Assembly (NCBI GenBank): GCA_902555055.1
Contig: CACDQN010000002.1
Location: 1 to 64,000, forward strand
Source: an uncultured Candidatus Actinomarina sp.
GTDB lineage: Bacteria > Actinomycetota > Acidimicrobiia > Actinomarinales > Actinomarinaceae
Reading direction: 5' to 3'
DNA length: 64,000 bases
Under the pieces are notes generated by a model. That model was not told the DNA's origin. It saw only the letters and a program-made list of their open reading frames with translations, and searched no databases. A program made the position numbers and the translations under genes. Below, piece by piece: positions 38,364 to 48,074 of this stretch (positions are counted from its first letter, which is position 1; the number at the start of each line of letters is the position of its first letter).

Positions 38364-38958
38364 AAACTTTATTATCGCAGGAGCAGTAGTTCTAGTAATA
38401 GGTTTGGCCGTTGCAATTGGTGTATCTTTAGTTGATGAACCGCTAGATGGAAATTTACCTGAAGGTGAGACTACGATTACAGGTCAGGGTTTGCCGGAAT
38501 ATTCTGGAGAAAATGATGATAATGTTGCAAGAGGTCTTGATGCGCCAATATTTTCGGGACCAAATGAAAACTCTGAGATAGTCACACTAGAAAAAGATGG
38601 TAATGCAAAAGTTCTCCTGTTTTTAGCTCACTGGTGTGGATTCTGTCAGAAAGAAGTTCCAGTCATGCAAGAGTATATTGATGTTATTGGTGTTCCACAG
38701 GGTGTAGAAATTATTGCTGTAGCTACATCAATTGATAGATCAAGAGACAATTACCCACCGCATGATTGGTTAGAAAGAGAGGGCTGGACCGAAACACAGA
38801 TTTATGACATTGACAGAGATATAGGTACTGCTTACGGAGTTAACTCATTTCCATACTGGGTGTTTTTAGATAAAGATTTAAAAGTTGTTGCGAGAAGAAC
38901 AGGGAACTTACCACAAGATCAAGTTGGACAATTGCTTATAGCTCTAGCAAATCAGTAA
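38332..38958 (+). CDS. Membrane-anchored thioredoxin/TlpA-like protein
   Basis: N-terminal TM; LFLAHWCGFCQKEVPVMQEY; SFPYWVFLDKD. Confidence 0.88.
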   Translation: MIFRERKQLNKNFIIAGAVVLVIGLAVAIGVSLVDEPLDGNLPEGETTITGQGLPEYSGENDDNVARGLDAPIFSGPNENSEIVTLEKDGNAKVLLFLAHWCGFCQKEVPVMQEYIDVIGVPQGVEIIAVATSIDRSRDNYPPHDWLEREGWTETQIYDIDRDIGTAYGVNSFPYWVFLDKDLKVVARRTGNLPQDQVGQLLIALANQ

Positions 38959-38980
38959 ATTTAAATCTTAAAAAAACTAT

Positions 38981-39604
38981 CTACTTTGTAAAAACTGCCA
39001 AGTAAACAAAATCAAATAACCCCAATCTCTCAATTTTTAAATCCATAAAATCATCCTTCTTAAGGTGATTTTCAGGTTGGGGGTAAAAGTCTAACGATTT
39101 ATAAAGAAATCTATACTCTTTTAAATTAAATGTTAAAAAACCTATAAGATGAAGTACTTTAAATGAACCAATCTTATGTAGTATTCTTAATATTGAATTT
39201 TTAGGTCTTGTCATATCAAGCAGAACAAACTTTCCACCAGGTTTCACTACTCTATATATCTCACTGAGTGCTTTATTTGTATCGGATATATTTCTCCACA
39301 CAAAACTGCAAAACACATTGTCAAAGCTATTGTCATCAAAAGGTAAGTTTTCAGCAGTACCTAGAATTTTATTTTCAAATATATTTAATTCCAACATCTT
39401 TTTATCTGGATCTAAGGCCGTAGTTTCATAATTGATCAACTGTGCGAACGCAGCACCAGTCCCACTTCCTAAATCAAGTACTGAGGTTCCAGTAAGATTA
39501 TCTGCTGCTTTACTTCTCCAAGATTTATCAAAACCGAGTGTAAGAACAGTGTTGATTAAATCGTAAAATTTGTATATATTAGAAAAATTTGCTGATTCAG
39601 GCAA
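38981..39604 (-). CDS. UbiE/MenG-like quinone methyltransferase
   Basis: VLDLGSGTGA SAM motif; FCSFVWRNISDTNKALSEIYRVVKPGGKFVLLDMTRP. Confidence 0.85.
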   Translation of the reverse strand: MPESANFSNIYKFYDLINTVLTLGFDKSWRSKAADNLTGTSVLDLGSGTGAAFAQLINYETTALDPDKKMLELNIFENKILGTAENLPFDDNSFDNVFCSFVWRNISDTNKALSEIYRVVKPGGKFVLLDMTRPKNSILRILHKIGSFKVLHLIGFLTFNLKEYRFLYKSLDFYPQPENHLKKDDFMDLKIERLGLFDFVYLAVFTK

Positions 39605-41128
39605 TTATAAAATATATGCTGCAGCTAAAAGCAACCCTGTAAGGAAATGAATTCCAATTGTTGAAACATTAACAAGTAAGAGCTCATACGGCACTTTTTG
39701 TCTATCTGCTTCCGGGTTGTTCCATTTAATCATCCATTCATCAGCCATTTTGAAAGCTTTCCAAACGAGAGCCAATGGAGCAAGAGCTATAAATGCATAG
39801 ACTGTTCCAATATCTGTAAACAAACTTAAAACTCCTATGAAAGCTACTGCAATAAACGCTTCTATCATGAATTGCTTATACAACCTCATTGGTTTCTCGA
39901 GTTTCATCCATTCACCTTGTTCAGCTGTTCGGACTACCCAAGTATTTTTCCCTACTGCTGCATCTGATGGAGCATCCTGAAATTGATTTATCCAGACTAT
40001 AAGCATTACCAATATTGCTATAGGGATTGAAGCTACAAGAGCTTCAGCCCAGTTCCAGCTTGAAAGAATGTTTTCATGAATTGGTGCTGTAAGTACGTAG
40101 TGTGCCCCCATTACCATAACAGGTCCAAAACCTAGAGCGATTGCTATTTCACCAAACCCTTTGTAGCCAAGTCTTACAGGGTCACCCGTATAACCAAGAG
40201 CAAGGAAAGTTCCAAGTATTCCAGCCCATAAGATTGGAGTGTTAGCAAAGTATCCACCACCTATTTGTTGATTTAGATAAAGACCAATTGCTACAGTTCC
40301 AGCAATACTGACAAGTGCAGTAATCAATACTTGTCCGGGTGTCATAAGGCCTACCTGAATAACTCTACTTCCACCATTAAACGGACTTGCCACTTTATTT
40401 ATTTCATCTGCATTTGACGTATGATCAAAGTAATCATTAGATGCATTCGTGGCTACTTGAGCTAATGATGCTCCAGCTAAAACAAGCCAAAACATTCTCC
40501 ATGACCATGATGAATCAAAACCTGCATCTTTGAGATCTCTCCAAGCTACAGCAGCACCAATAAAAATAGGGGCAAAAGTAGCTGTAAGAAAAGGAGCACG
40601 AATAGTCCTCAACCAGAGTCCAATTCTTTTTATTCCCAATTTGAGAGCCATTTTTATTGCTGATGTTTTATTGGATGGTATAGTTTTCCATTCAAATTTT
40701 TCTTCTTGATAGAAATTAACATATTTAATTGTTGTAGGTTTTACTCTGTAGTATCCAACAACATCATTTTCAATAAGAAAGTCATCCTCCATAAATTCTT
40801 TGAATGCATCTGTAGTTTCTAAAACAAGATTATAAGCTTTCTTTTTTTCGCTTTCATCTTTTATTTTGTAACATTCTCCATCAATTTGAAGACCTTCAAT
40901 TCCTTCTTGGCCTTTTGGCCAGATTACAACATGAACACGTGGGTTTAACCTGATTTGTTCAGCTTTTCTTGTTGGATGGAACGTGAAAAATACTAAATCT
41001 TCACCATCTCTACTAAAAAATACGGATGCACCTGAGGAGTTGCCACCAACGCTAGTAGCAATAAACATTCGGTCAGCTGAATCTAATACATTTTCTATTT
41101 TTTTATCTAAAACATCATTCATAGCCAT
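39605..41128 (-). CDS. Fusion of N-terminal PNPOx-like (flavin/F420-type) domain and C-terminal UbiA/MenA prenyltransferase
   Basis: N-terminal FIATSVGGNSSGASVFFSRDGEDLVFFT and VHVVIWP; C-terminal NASNDYFDHTSNADE and WINQFQDAPSDAAVGKNT prenyltransferase motifs. Confidence 0.85.
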   Translation of the reverse strand: MAMNDVLDKKIENVLDSADRMFIATSVGGNSSGASVFFSRDGEDLVFFTFHPTRKAEQIRLNPRVHVVIWPKGQEGIEGLQIDGECYKIKDESEKKKAYNLVLETTDAFKEFMEDDFLIENDVVGYYRVKPTTIKYVNFYQEEKFEWKTIPSNKTSAIKMALKLGIKRIGLWLRTIRAPFLTATFAPIFIGAAVAWRDLKDAGFDSSWSWRMFWLVLAGASLAQVATNASNDYFDHTSNADEINKVASPFNGGSRVIQVGLMTPGQVLITALVSIAGTVAIGLYLNQQIGGGYFANTPILWAGILGTFLALGYTGDPVRLGYKGFGEIAIALGFGPVMVMGAHYVLTAPIHENILSSWNWAEALVASIPIAILVMLIVWINQFQDAPSDAAVGKNTWVVRTAEQGEWMKLEKPMRLYKQFMIEAFIAVAFIGVLSLFTDIGTVYAFIALAPLALVWKAFKMADEWMIKWNNPEADRQKVPYELLLVNVSTIGIHFLTGLLLAAAYIL

Positions 41129-41208
41129 AACACTAATATGCTTGTGAAATAATGCACAAAGTCCTTTGGATTATTTTTAAATATTTAAATCATTTATGAT
41201 TGAAATAC

Positions 41209-42975
41209 ATGTTTAAAGTATTTAAAACACCAGAATTCAAAAAAGCTGTAAATTTTTATAAAGATGGTATAAAAGAAAATAGAAGAAGCTTCATTATTTC
41301 GATGGGCTCAGCTGTGGTTTGGTGTTTTCTGATTGTTATTCAGCCTTACATAATTAAAAGAATTATTGATGATGCGATTATTTTAGAAAACAGGCAAATG
41401 TTAATTATATTAATTTCTTTCATGTTGCTTGCAGGCTATTTACGTGCTTCAACAATTGGTATAAGAAGATATTTCTCAATGCATGTTTCTTACAATGTTG
41501 AGGCAGGAATAAGAAATAGAATCTTTACCCATATGCAGAAGTTGGCATATAATTACCATGATAAAGTTCCAACGGGTGAACTCATGGCACGAGCTTCAAG
41601 TGATGCTTCCCAAGTAAGACTCGCGTTTGCAATTGCCCCATTAGCTACCGCTAATATTTTACTTCTCATTATCCTAAGCATTACCTTATTAAGCTTAAGT
41701 CTGCCACTGGGAGCTTTGGTTCTTCTCTCTATTCCTGCTGTGTTGTGGCTTGCTTCTAATTTTTCATCAAAGGCATTAGGAATTTCATTAAGAGTAAAAG
41801 AAGCTGAAGCACAAATGACTACAGAAGTTGAAGAGCAACTTGGAGGTATTAGAGTTGTTAAAGCTTTTGGAAATGAAGACCTTGCGGCATCGAAAGTAGA
41901 AACAGCAATCACTAGTATTTACGATACATCGCTTGAGTATCTCAATTTAAGAACAAAATTTGTTCCTATGTTTGAATTGATCCCAATGGTGATAACTTTA
42001 CTTGTTTTACTTCTTGGAGGGTATTTATCAATTAATGAATTCATAACATTAGGAGATTTCATAGCTTTTACCCAATATGTCTTTTTGTTGTTATGGCCAT
42101 TACGGATCACAGCGTGGTTCTTATCGGAGATACCATCAAGTGTTACTGCTGGTAATAGAATTTTAGACTTACTCAATGAGTCACCGAGTATTGTTGACGG
42201 AAGTTCAGATGAAACTTTTCCAAAGACAGGGAATGGAAGTTTAAAATTTTCAAATGTAAATTTTCGCTATGGCGAAGACAAGATTTTTGATAATTTATCT
42301 TTTGAGATAGAAGGAAAAAAAACAGTTGCAATTGTTGGTTCTACTGGTTCTGGTAAGTCAACTTTGGCTTATTTACTTCCAAGACTTTATGATATTGAAT
42401 CAGGAAAAATTGAAATTGATGGGATTGATATTCACAATGTAAAACTTGCTGAATTGAGATCACAGGTAAGTCTTGCTTTTGAAGAGAGTTTTCTGTTTTC
42501 AAATTCAGCTAGAGAAAATATTTCACTTGGATCAGATGAAGCTTCACAAGAACAGGTTGAAAATGCTGCACTTATTGCTAGAGCACATGAATTTATAGCT
42601 CAATTACCTGAGTCATATGAAACAAAAGTTGGTGAAAGGGGTTATGGACTTTCTGGAGGACAGAGGCAGCGAATCGCCTTAGCACGTGCAATTTTACGCC
42701 AACCGAGAATTTTGATACTCGATGATGCATTATCTGCTGTTGATGCATCTACCGAAGAAGAAATCAGAAATGAACTTAAACAAGTTATGTCAAACATGAC
42801 TACATTAATAATTACAAATAGGGTTCCAACTATTGAGCTTTGCGATGAAGTTATTTTTCTTGAAAAAGGAAAAGTTAGAGGACAGGGTAGTCATAATAAA
42901 TTGATTGAAGAAATCCAAAGTTATAAATCATTATTTTTAGAAAATCAGACAAGTGGATCTAAAAATGAAAGATAA
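41209..42975 (+). CDS. Heterodimeric ABC exporter subunit with degenerate NBD
   Basis: TM domain; GSTGSGKST, LSGGQRQRIALARAILR; Walker B ILILDD and H-loop LIITNR lack the catalytic Glu and His. Confidence 0.9.
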   Translation: MFKVFKTPEFKKAVNFYKDGIKENRRSFIISMGSAVVWCFLIVIQPYIIKRIIDDAIILENRQMLIILISFMLLAGYLRASTIGIRRYFSMHVSYNVEAGIRNRIFTHMQKLAYNYHDKVPTGELMARASSDASQVRLAFAIAPLATANILLLIILSITLLSLSLPLGALVLLSIPAVLWLASNFSSKALGISLRVKEAEAQMTTEVEEQLGGIRVVKAFGNEDLAASKVETAITSIYDTSLEYLNLRTKFVPMFELIPMVITLLVLLLGGYLSINEFITLGDFIAFTQYVFLLLWPLRITAWFLSEIPSSVTAGNRILDLLNESPSIVDGSSDETFPKTGNGSLKFSNVNFRYGEDKIFDNLSFEIEGKKTVAIVGSTGSGKSTLAYLLPRLYDIESGKIEIDGIDIHNVKLAELRSQVSLAFEESFLFSNSARENISLGSDEASQEQVENAALIARAHEFIAQLPESYETKVGERGYGLSGGQRQRIALARAILRQPRILILDDALSAVDASTEEEIRNELKQVMSNMTTLIITNRVPTIELCDEVIFLEKGKVRGQGSHNKLIEEIQSYKSLFLENQTSGSKNER

Positions 42976-44686
42976 TGTTTTTTTACGTTCAATTAGGTTA
43001 GTTCCCGAGATAAGAAGACCTTTTCTTTGGAGTTCTTTGATTGCAATGATGGGGTCAGCTTTAAGGATGGTTGGTCCACAACTAATTTCAAGGGGTATAG
43101 ATGAAGGGGTCTTAAAATCAAATTATTCATATCTTTTAGAACAGAGCTTTTATTATTTCATCACGTTAGTTCTACTTTACTTTGTTGCAAGTAAGGCACT
43201 TCTAGCAATTGGCTTAGTAGGTGAATCTTATGTTAAAAGTGTAAGAGAAAAACTTTTTAGACACTTATCTTCGTTAGATATTAACTATTTTGAAAAAAAC
43301 AAAACAGGTGTCTTAGTTGCTCGCATGACATCAGATATGCAAAGTTTAAATGAATTTGCTCGTGAGGGTGCAAGTAGTGTTATTACGGCTTTACTGACTA
43401 TTCTTGGTGCTACAATTGCGGTATTCTTAGTTGACGCTCAATTAGCTCTACTCTCATTTTTGATTTTGCCTTTATTAGGCATAGCAACAAAGATATTTCG
43501 AAACCACGCTGATAAAGCTTATTGGTCAATAAGAGAATGGATTGGTCAAGTCCTATCATCTCTTCAGGAGGGAATTTCTGGAGTAAGAATCATACAGGCA
43601 TATTCGGATGAAAAATCACAGTTTGATAGATTTAAAAATGTAAATGATCAGCATTTCGAAGCTAATATGCAATCTGCAAAAAACATTGCTATCTATTTCC
43701 CCTTTTTAGAAATTACTAGAGTGACCTCTATTGCTGTAGTTATTTGGTTTGCTTCGATAAGAATTAATGAAGGGTCTCTCTCTGTTGGTGAATTAGTAGC
43801 ATTACTGTTTTATTTAAATTATTTTTTCGATCCTCTTATACAACTTTCATTTAACTATGACTTACTTCGCTCTGCAGGTTCGTCTATGAAGAAAGTATTT
43901 TCAATACTGGATGAAGAACAAGTACTGAGTAAAACAGGTGACATTGAACCTCAAATGGAATCGAATAAAGTTATTGAATTTACAAATGTTGATTTTTCTT
44001 ATGGTAGAGATACAGTTTTACACGATGTGAACATTTCAATTAATAAAGGTGAAAAAATTGCAATTGTTGGTGAAACTGGAGCAGGGAAAAGCACGATTGC
44101 AAAACTAATACTTAGATTTTATTTACCAACCAAGGGTGATGTAAAATTCTACGGTGAATCATCTAAAGATGTTACACAAAGATGGGCAAGGAAAAATATC
44201 GCATATGTTCCTCAAGAAAGTTTTCTATTCAGGGGGTCAATTAGAGATAATCTAATTTATTCAGATCCTGAAAATATAGAGCTAGAAAAAGAACTTGCTG
44301 AAATAGGTGTTTTACATTGGTTTGACAGATATGAAAATGGCTTAAACCAAAATGTAGGAGAGAGAGGTTCAAATGTTTCTGCAGGTGAAAGACAATTCAT
44401 AGCATTACTGAGAGCAGTCCTTGCTAGGAGGCAGATTATTGTCTTTGATGAAGCTACTGCAAATTTAGATATTGAATCTGAAAATTCAATTCTTGAAGCA
44501 ACGGATAAGCTTTTAGATTACCAAACTTCAATTGTTATAGCTCACAGACTAGAAACCATATTAAATTCAGAAAAAATTATTGTTATGGATGAGGGCAAAC
44601 TAGTTGGGTTCGATAACCATAAAAATTTATTAAGTACAAATGATATATACAAAGAGCTTTTTTCAGCGTGGGATTTAGTTAACTAG
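42953..44686 (+). CDS. Heterodimeric ABC exporter subunit with canonical Walker B and H-loop
   Basis: GETGAGKST, VSAGERQ signature, IIVFDEATANLD, VIAHR. Confidence 0.9.
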   Translation: MDLKMKDNVFLRSIRLVPEIRRPFLWSSLIAMMGSALRMVGPQLISRGIDEGVLKSNYSYLLEQSFYYFITLVLLYFVASKALLAIGLVGESYVKSVREKLFRHLSSLDINYFEKNKTGVLVARMTSDMQSLNEFAREGASSVITALLTILGATIAVFLVDAQLALLSFLILPLLGIATKIFRNHADKAYWSIREWIGQVLSSLQEGISGVRIIQAYSDEKSQFDRFKNVNDQHFEANMQSAKNIAIYFPFLEITRVTSIAVVIWFASIRINEGSLSVGELVALLFYLNYFFDPLIQLSFNYDLLRSAGSSMKKVFSILDEEQVLSKTGDIEPQMESNKVIEFTNVDFSYGRDTVLHDVNISINKGEKIAIVGETGAGKSTIAKLILRFYLPTKGDVKFYGESSKDVTQRWARKNIAYVPQESFLFRGSIRDNLIYSDPENIELEKELAEIGVLHWFDRYENGLNQNVGERGSNVSAGERQFIALLRAVLARRQIIVFDEATANLDIESENSILEATDKLLDYQTSIVIAHRLETILNSEKIIVMDEGKLVGFDNHKNLLSTNDIYKELFSAWDLVN

Positions 44687-45515
44687 TTTCGTTCTTTAGT
44701 CTATTTTTAGCTATCTCTACATATTCTTGATTTATTTCATATCCAATGTAATCCCTATCAAGCAATTTTGCAGCAATTGCAGTTGACCCACTACCAATAA
44801 AGGGATCTAATATCAGATCATTTTTAAAACTGTATAAATTTATAAATCTTTTTGCTAGCTCAACAGGGAATGGAGCTGGATGACCTATTTTTTTGGCTCT
44901 AGCTGGATTTATATTCCAAATTGATAAAGTTGACTCCATAAACTCCTCTTTTTCAATTGTTGATTCACCTTTACTTGAATTTTTCATTGAATCTTTGGAA
45001 AAAATTAAGCAATACTCATGTATGTCACGAATTACTGGATTAGAAGCAGAAAGCCAGCTTCCCCATGCAAAATTTGCATTAGCTCCCTTAGATTTTTGCC
45101 ATATAATCTCACCTCTCATTAGGAATCCAATTTCTGAGATTATTTCAATATAGTATTTTGAAAATGGAATATATGGTTTTCTCCCAAGATTTGCAACATT
45201 TACGACTAACCTTCCACCAGACTCGGTCACTCTATACACTTCTCTAAACACCTTGTAAATCATTTCCCAGTACTCGTCATCAGATAAATCTTCGTCGCTA
45301 TCTTTTCCAATATTGTAGGGAGGAGATGTTACTGTTAAAGCTACACAATTATCAATCAATTCATTCATATCCTCTGCACTTTTAATAAAAATTTTATTTC
45401 TTAATTTAGATATATTGTTTTCTTGGACAGTTTCTTTTAACTCCTTACCTTGAAATGTAGAAACAAATCCTTTTCTTGATCCAGAGCCGATTTTAAAATA
45501 TGAAATTTTTTTCAT
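44679..45515 (-). CDS. Solitary DNA methyltransferase, TSPPY-containing (possible N4-cytosine or N6-adenine)
   Basis: VTSPPYNIG catalytic motif and C-terminal DPFIGSGSTAIAA SAM motif. Confidence 0.9.
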   Translation of the reverse strand: MKKISYFKIGSGSRKGFVSTFQGKELKETVQENNISKLRNKIFIKSAEDMNELIDNCVALTVTSPPYNIGKDSDEDLSDDEYWEMIYKVFREVYRVTESGGRLVVNVANLGRKPYIPFSKYYIEIISEIGFLMRGEIIWQKSKGANANFAWGSWLSASNPVIRDIHEYCLIFSKDSMKNSSKGESTIEKEEFMESTLSIWNINPARAKKIGHPAPFPVELAKRFINLYSFKNDLILDPFIGSGSTAIAAKLLDRDYIGYEINQEYVEIAKNRLKNETS

Positions 45516-45546
45516 AACTAAATTTTACATCTTTTAAAATAACTAC

Positions 45547-46146
45547 ATGTTAAAGAGAACAAGTTTCATTTTTATTCTTGTATTTATATTTACTAGCTTT
45601 ATTCAGCAATCTCAATTAAATGCTAAACATAATCACTTTTTAGAATCTATGGTATTTCCTGTAAGGAATGTAATGTCTCATTTTTATGATGATTGGGGAG
45701 AGATTAGAGGAAATGGAAACAGAGTTCATGAAGGTATTGACATAAGAGCCCAAAAGGGTTCACCAATTGTAGCAATTGCGGATGGAGTGGTTAACACCTT
45801 AGCTTTTACAGAATCTTCTGGTTACTATATTGCAATCGATCATCAGAATGGATGGCTTTCTTTATACGTCCACTTAGATGATGATATAAACGGCAATGAC
45901 AATCTTGGAGGCAGGAACACCGCATTTGCTGATGGCATTTATCTTGGCGGCGAAGTTATTGCTGGACAAACAATTGGGTATGTTGGTGATTCTGGAAATG
46001 CAGATGGAACAGTTCCACATGTACATTTTGAGGTCAGGTATATGGGTAAATCTTATGATATATATGATTACATTAAGTCTTCTTGGGAAAGGTTTGAAAA
46101 GTATATAAAATTCCCAAAAAATTCGGTATCAATTTATTTTAAGTAA
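45547..46146 (+). CDS. M23 family metallopeptidase (LytM-like), secreted
   Basis: Signal peptide; HEGIDIRAQKGSPIVAIADG; PHVHFEVRY. Confidence 0.9.
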   Translation: MLKRTSFIFILVFIFTSFIQQSQLNAKHNHFLESMVFPVRNVMSHFYDDWGEIRGNGNRVHEGIDIRAQKGSPIVAIADGVVNTLAFTESSGYYIAIDHQNGWLSLYVHLDDDINGNDNLGGRNTAFADGIYLGGEVIAGQTIGYVGDSGNADGTVPHVHFEVRYMGKSYDIYDYIKSSWERFEKYIKFPKNSVSIYFK

Positions 46147-46568
46147 ATTATTGAATCTTTAATTTCTTTAATTTCTTCAAGCTCTAAAACTTTCTCTATA
46201 TAATTTCCTTCTTCAACATAATTAATATATGTAAGGTTTTCTATTGATAAAATTTCCTCAGAAGGCTCTTTCATTGATATCCAAATAATTCTCTGTAATG
46301 AAGAATTGTGTATTGAATCTAGAAATACTTTTCGTAGTTCACTTTCTGTATCTTCATAATAAATTCCACAATAAGCCCCCTCTGATGCAGTAAAAATATG
46401 GCTATCATCTTCAATGTTTCCTATTGCTTTCTTTCCAGGGAGCTTTTCAATAAAATCCATTGGTAATTTATCAGATACAAAAATTCTCAAATCTTGATTT
46501 TGAACATCTAACTTTTGTAATAACTTTTCATGTTCTTTATTTATAGGATTTATAAAAATAGCTGGCAT
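46134..46568 (-). CDS. Hypothetical protein, 144 aa
   Basis: Intact ORF filling the gap, convergent with the M23 gene and divergent from sufB. Confidence 0.6.
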   Translation of the reverse strand: MPAIFINPINKEHEKLLQKLDVQNQDLRIFVSDKLPMDFIEKLPGKKAIGNIEDDSHIFTASEGAYCGIYYEDTESELRKVFLDSIHNSSLQRIIWISMKEPSEEILSIENLTYINYVEEGNYIEKVLELEEIKEIKDSIIYLK

Positions 46569-46592
46569 GATTTTAAGATTAACTTAAAATCA
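46568..46592. promoter_or_regulatory. Inverted repeat TGATTTTAAG-ATTAA-CTTAAAATCA in the divergent sufB/hypothetical intergenic region
   Basis: 10-bp perfect arms. Confidence 0.55.
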
Positions 46593-46603
46593 GAAATAAA
46601 TTA

Positions 46604-46626
46604 AATCAATACTTTTCCGATTGATT
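46604..46626. promoter_or_regulatory. Inverted repeat AATCAAT-N9-ATTGATT upstream of sufB
   Basis: 7-bp arms with 9-nt spacer. Confidence 0.4.
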
Positions 46627-46649
46627 CAGCACCTTATTAAAATAAAAGT

Positions 46650-48059
46650 ATGGCAAATGTTGAAATTGATTTAGGTAAATATTCACTAGGTTGGTCTGAT
46701 CCTGAAAAGAATGTATTTAAGCCTGAAAAAGGGTTAAATGAGGGCATAATACGTAAAATGTCTGAGATAAAAGAAGAACCTGAATGGATGCTTGATTTTA
46801 GACTAAAAGCATATAAAAGATTTTTGGATAAACCCATGCCTGAGTGGGTTGCAAAAGAGAAATTAGATTCTCTAGATTTTGATGATATTTACTATTATAT
46901 AAAGCCTACTGAAGATCAAGCTGACTCATGGGATATGGTTCCAGATGAAATTAAGGAAACATATGAAAAACTTGGAATTCCGGAAGCTGAAAGAAGTTAC
47001 TTGGCTGGTGTTACAGCTCAATACGAGAGTGAAGTTGTTTACCACAGAAATAGAGAAGATCTCGAACAACTCGGAGTTATTTTCTGCGATATGGATACAG
47101 CAGTCAGAGAATATCCTGAATTAGTCAAAGAATATTTTGGGACTGTAATACCTCCTGGTGATAATAAATTTGCTGCACTAAATTCAGCAGTATGGTCGGG
47201 CGGATCGTTTATTTATGTTCCTAAAGGCGTTCATATTGAAGACCCTCTACAAGCTTATTTCAGAATTAATGCTGAAAACATGGGTCAGTTTGAAAGAACA
47301 TTAATTATTGTAGATGAAGGAGCTTCTGTTCACTATATAGAAGGATGTTCCGCACCTGTTTACACAACAGATGCTCTTCATTCTGCTGTTGTTGAAATAA
47401 TAGTTAAACCTTCAGGTACATGCAGGTATACAACAATACAAAATTGGTCTAACGACGTTTTCAATCTTGTTACAAAAAGAGCTCAAGCTTTTGCTAATGC
47501 AACAATGGAGTGGATTGATGCAAATATTGGTTCTTCCCTAACTGTTAAATATCCATCCGTATATTTAATGGAACCTGGCGCTCATGGTGAAGTGTTATCT
47601 GTTGCTTTTGCAAATGCAGGCCAACACCAAGATACTGGAGCAAAAATGGTACACCTTGCACCAGATACAACCTCTTTAATTACATCTAAATCAATATCTA
47701 AAGGTGGGGGTAGAGGAGCATATAGAGGTTTAGTCAAAGTAGAGGATGGAGCCGAAACAGCAAAGAGTTTTGTTAGATGTGACGCTTTAATTCTTGATGA
47801 CGATTCAAGATCTGATACTTACCCATATATGGAAATAGAAGAGGCATCAGCTGAGATCGGCCATGAAGCTACAGTATCAAAAGTAGGTGAAGATCAATTA
47901 TTTTACCTAATGAGTAGAGGGCTTTCTGAATCTGAAGCAACATCTATGATTGTTGCTGGTTTTGTTGAAGAATTTACAAAAACTCTACCTATGGAATATG
48001 CTATGGAGTTTAACCAACTAATTGAATTAAATATGATTGAAGCCGGCGCAGTCGGTTAG
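46650..48059 (+). CDS. sufB: Fe-S cluster assembly protein SufB
   Basis: [54 protein letters not shown]. Confidence 0.96.
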   Translation: MANVEIDLGKYSLGWSDPEKNVFKPEKGLNEGIIRKMSEIKEEPEWMLDFRLKAYKRFLDKPMPEWVAKEKLDSLDFDDIYYYIKPTEDQADSWDMVPDEIKETYEKLGIPEAERSYLAGVTAQYESEVVYHRNREDLEQLGVIFCDMDTAVREYPELVKEYFGTVIPPGDNKFAALNSAVWSGGSFIYVPKGVHIEDPLQAYFRINAENMGQFERTLIIVDEGASVHYIEGCSAPVYTTDALHSAVVEIIVKPSGTCRYTTIQNWSNDVFNLVTKRAQAFANATMEWIDANIGSSLTVKYPSVYLMEPGAHGEVLSVAFANAGQHQDTGAKMVHLAPDTTSLITSKSISKGGGRGAYRGLVKVEDGAETAKSFVRCDALILDDDSRSDTYPYMEIEEASAEIGHEATVSKVGEDQLFYLMSRGLSESEATSMIVAGFVEEFTKTLPMEYAMEFNQLIELNMIEAGAVG

Positions 48060-48074
48060 TAATTAGGAAAATTC

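Noticed and set aside
44679-45515. Restriction-modification system
   Set aside because: No restriction endonuclease or specificity gene next to the methyltransferase; neighbours are an ABC exporter and an M23 peptidase.
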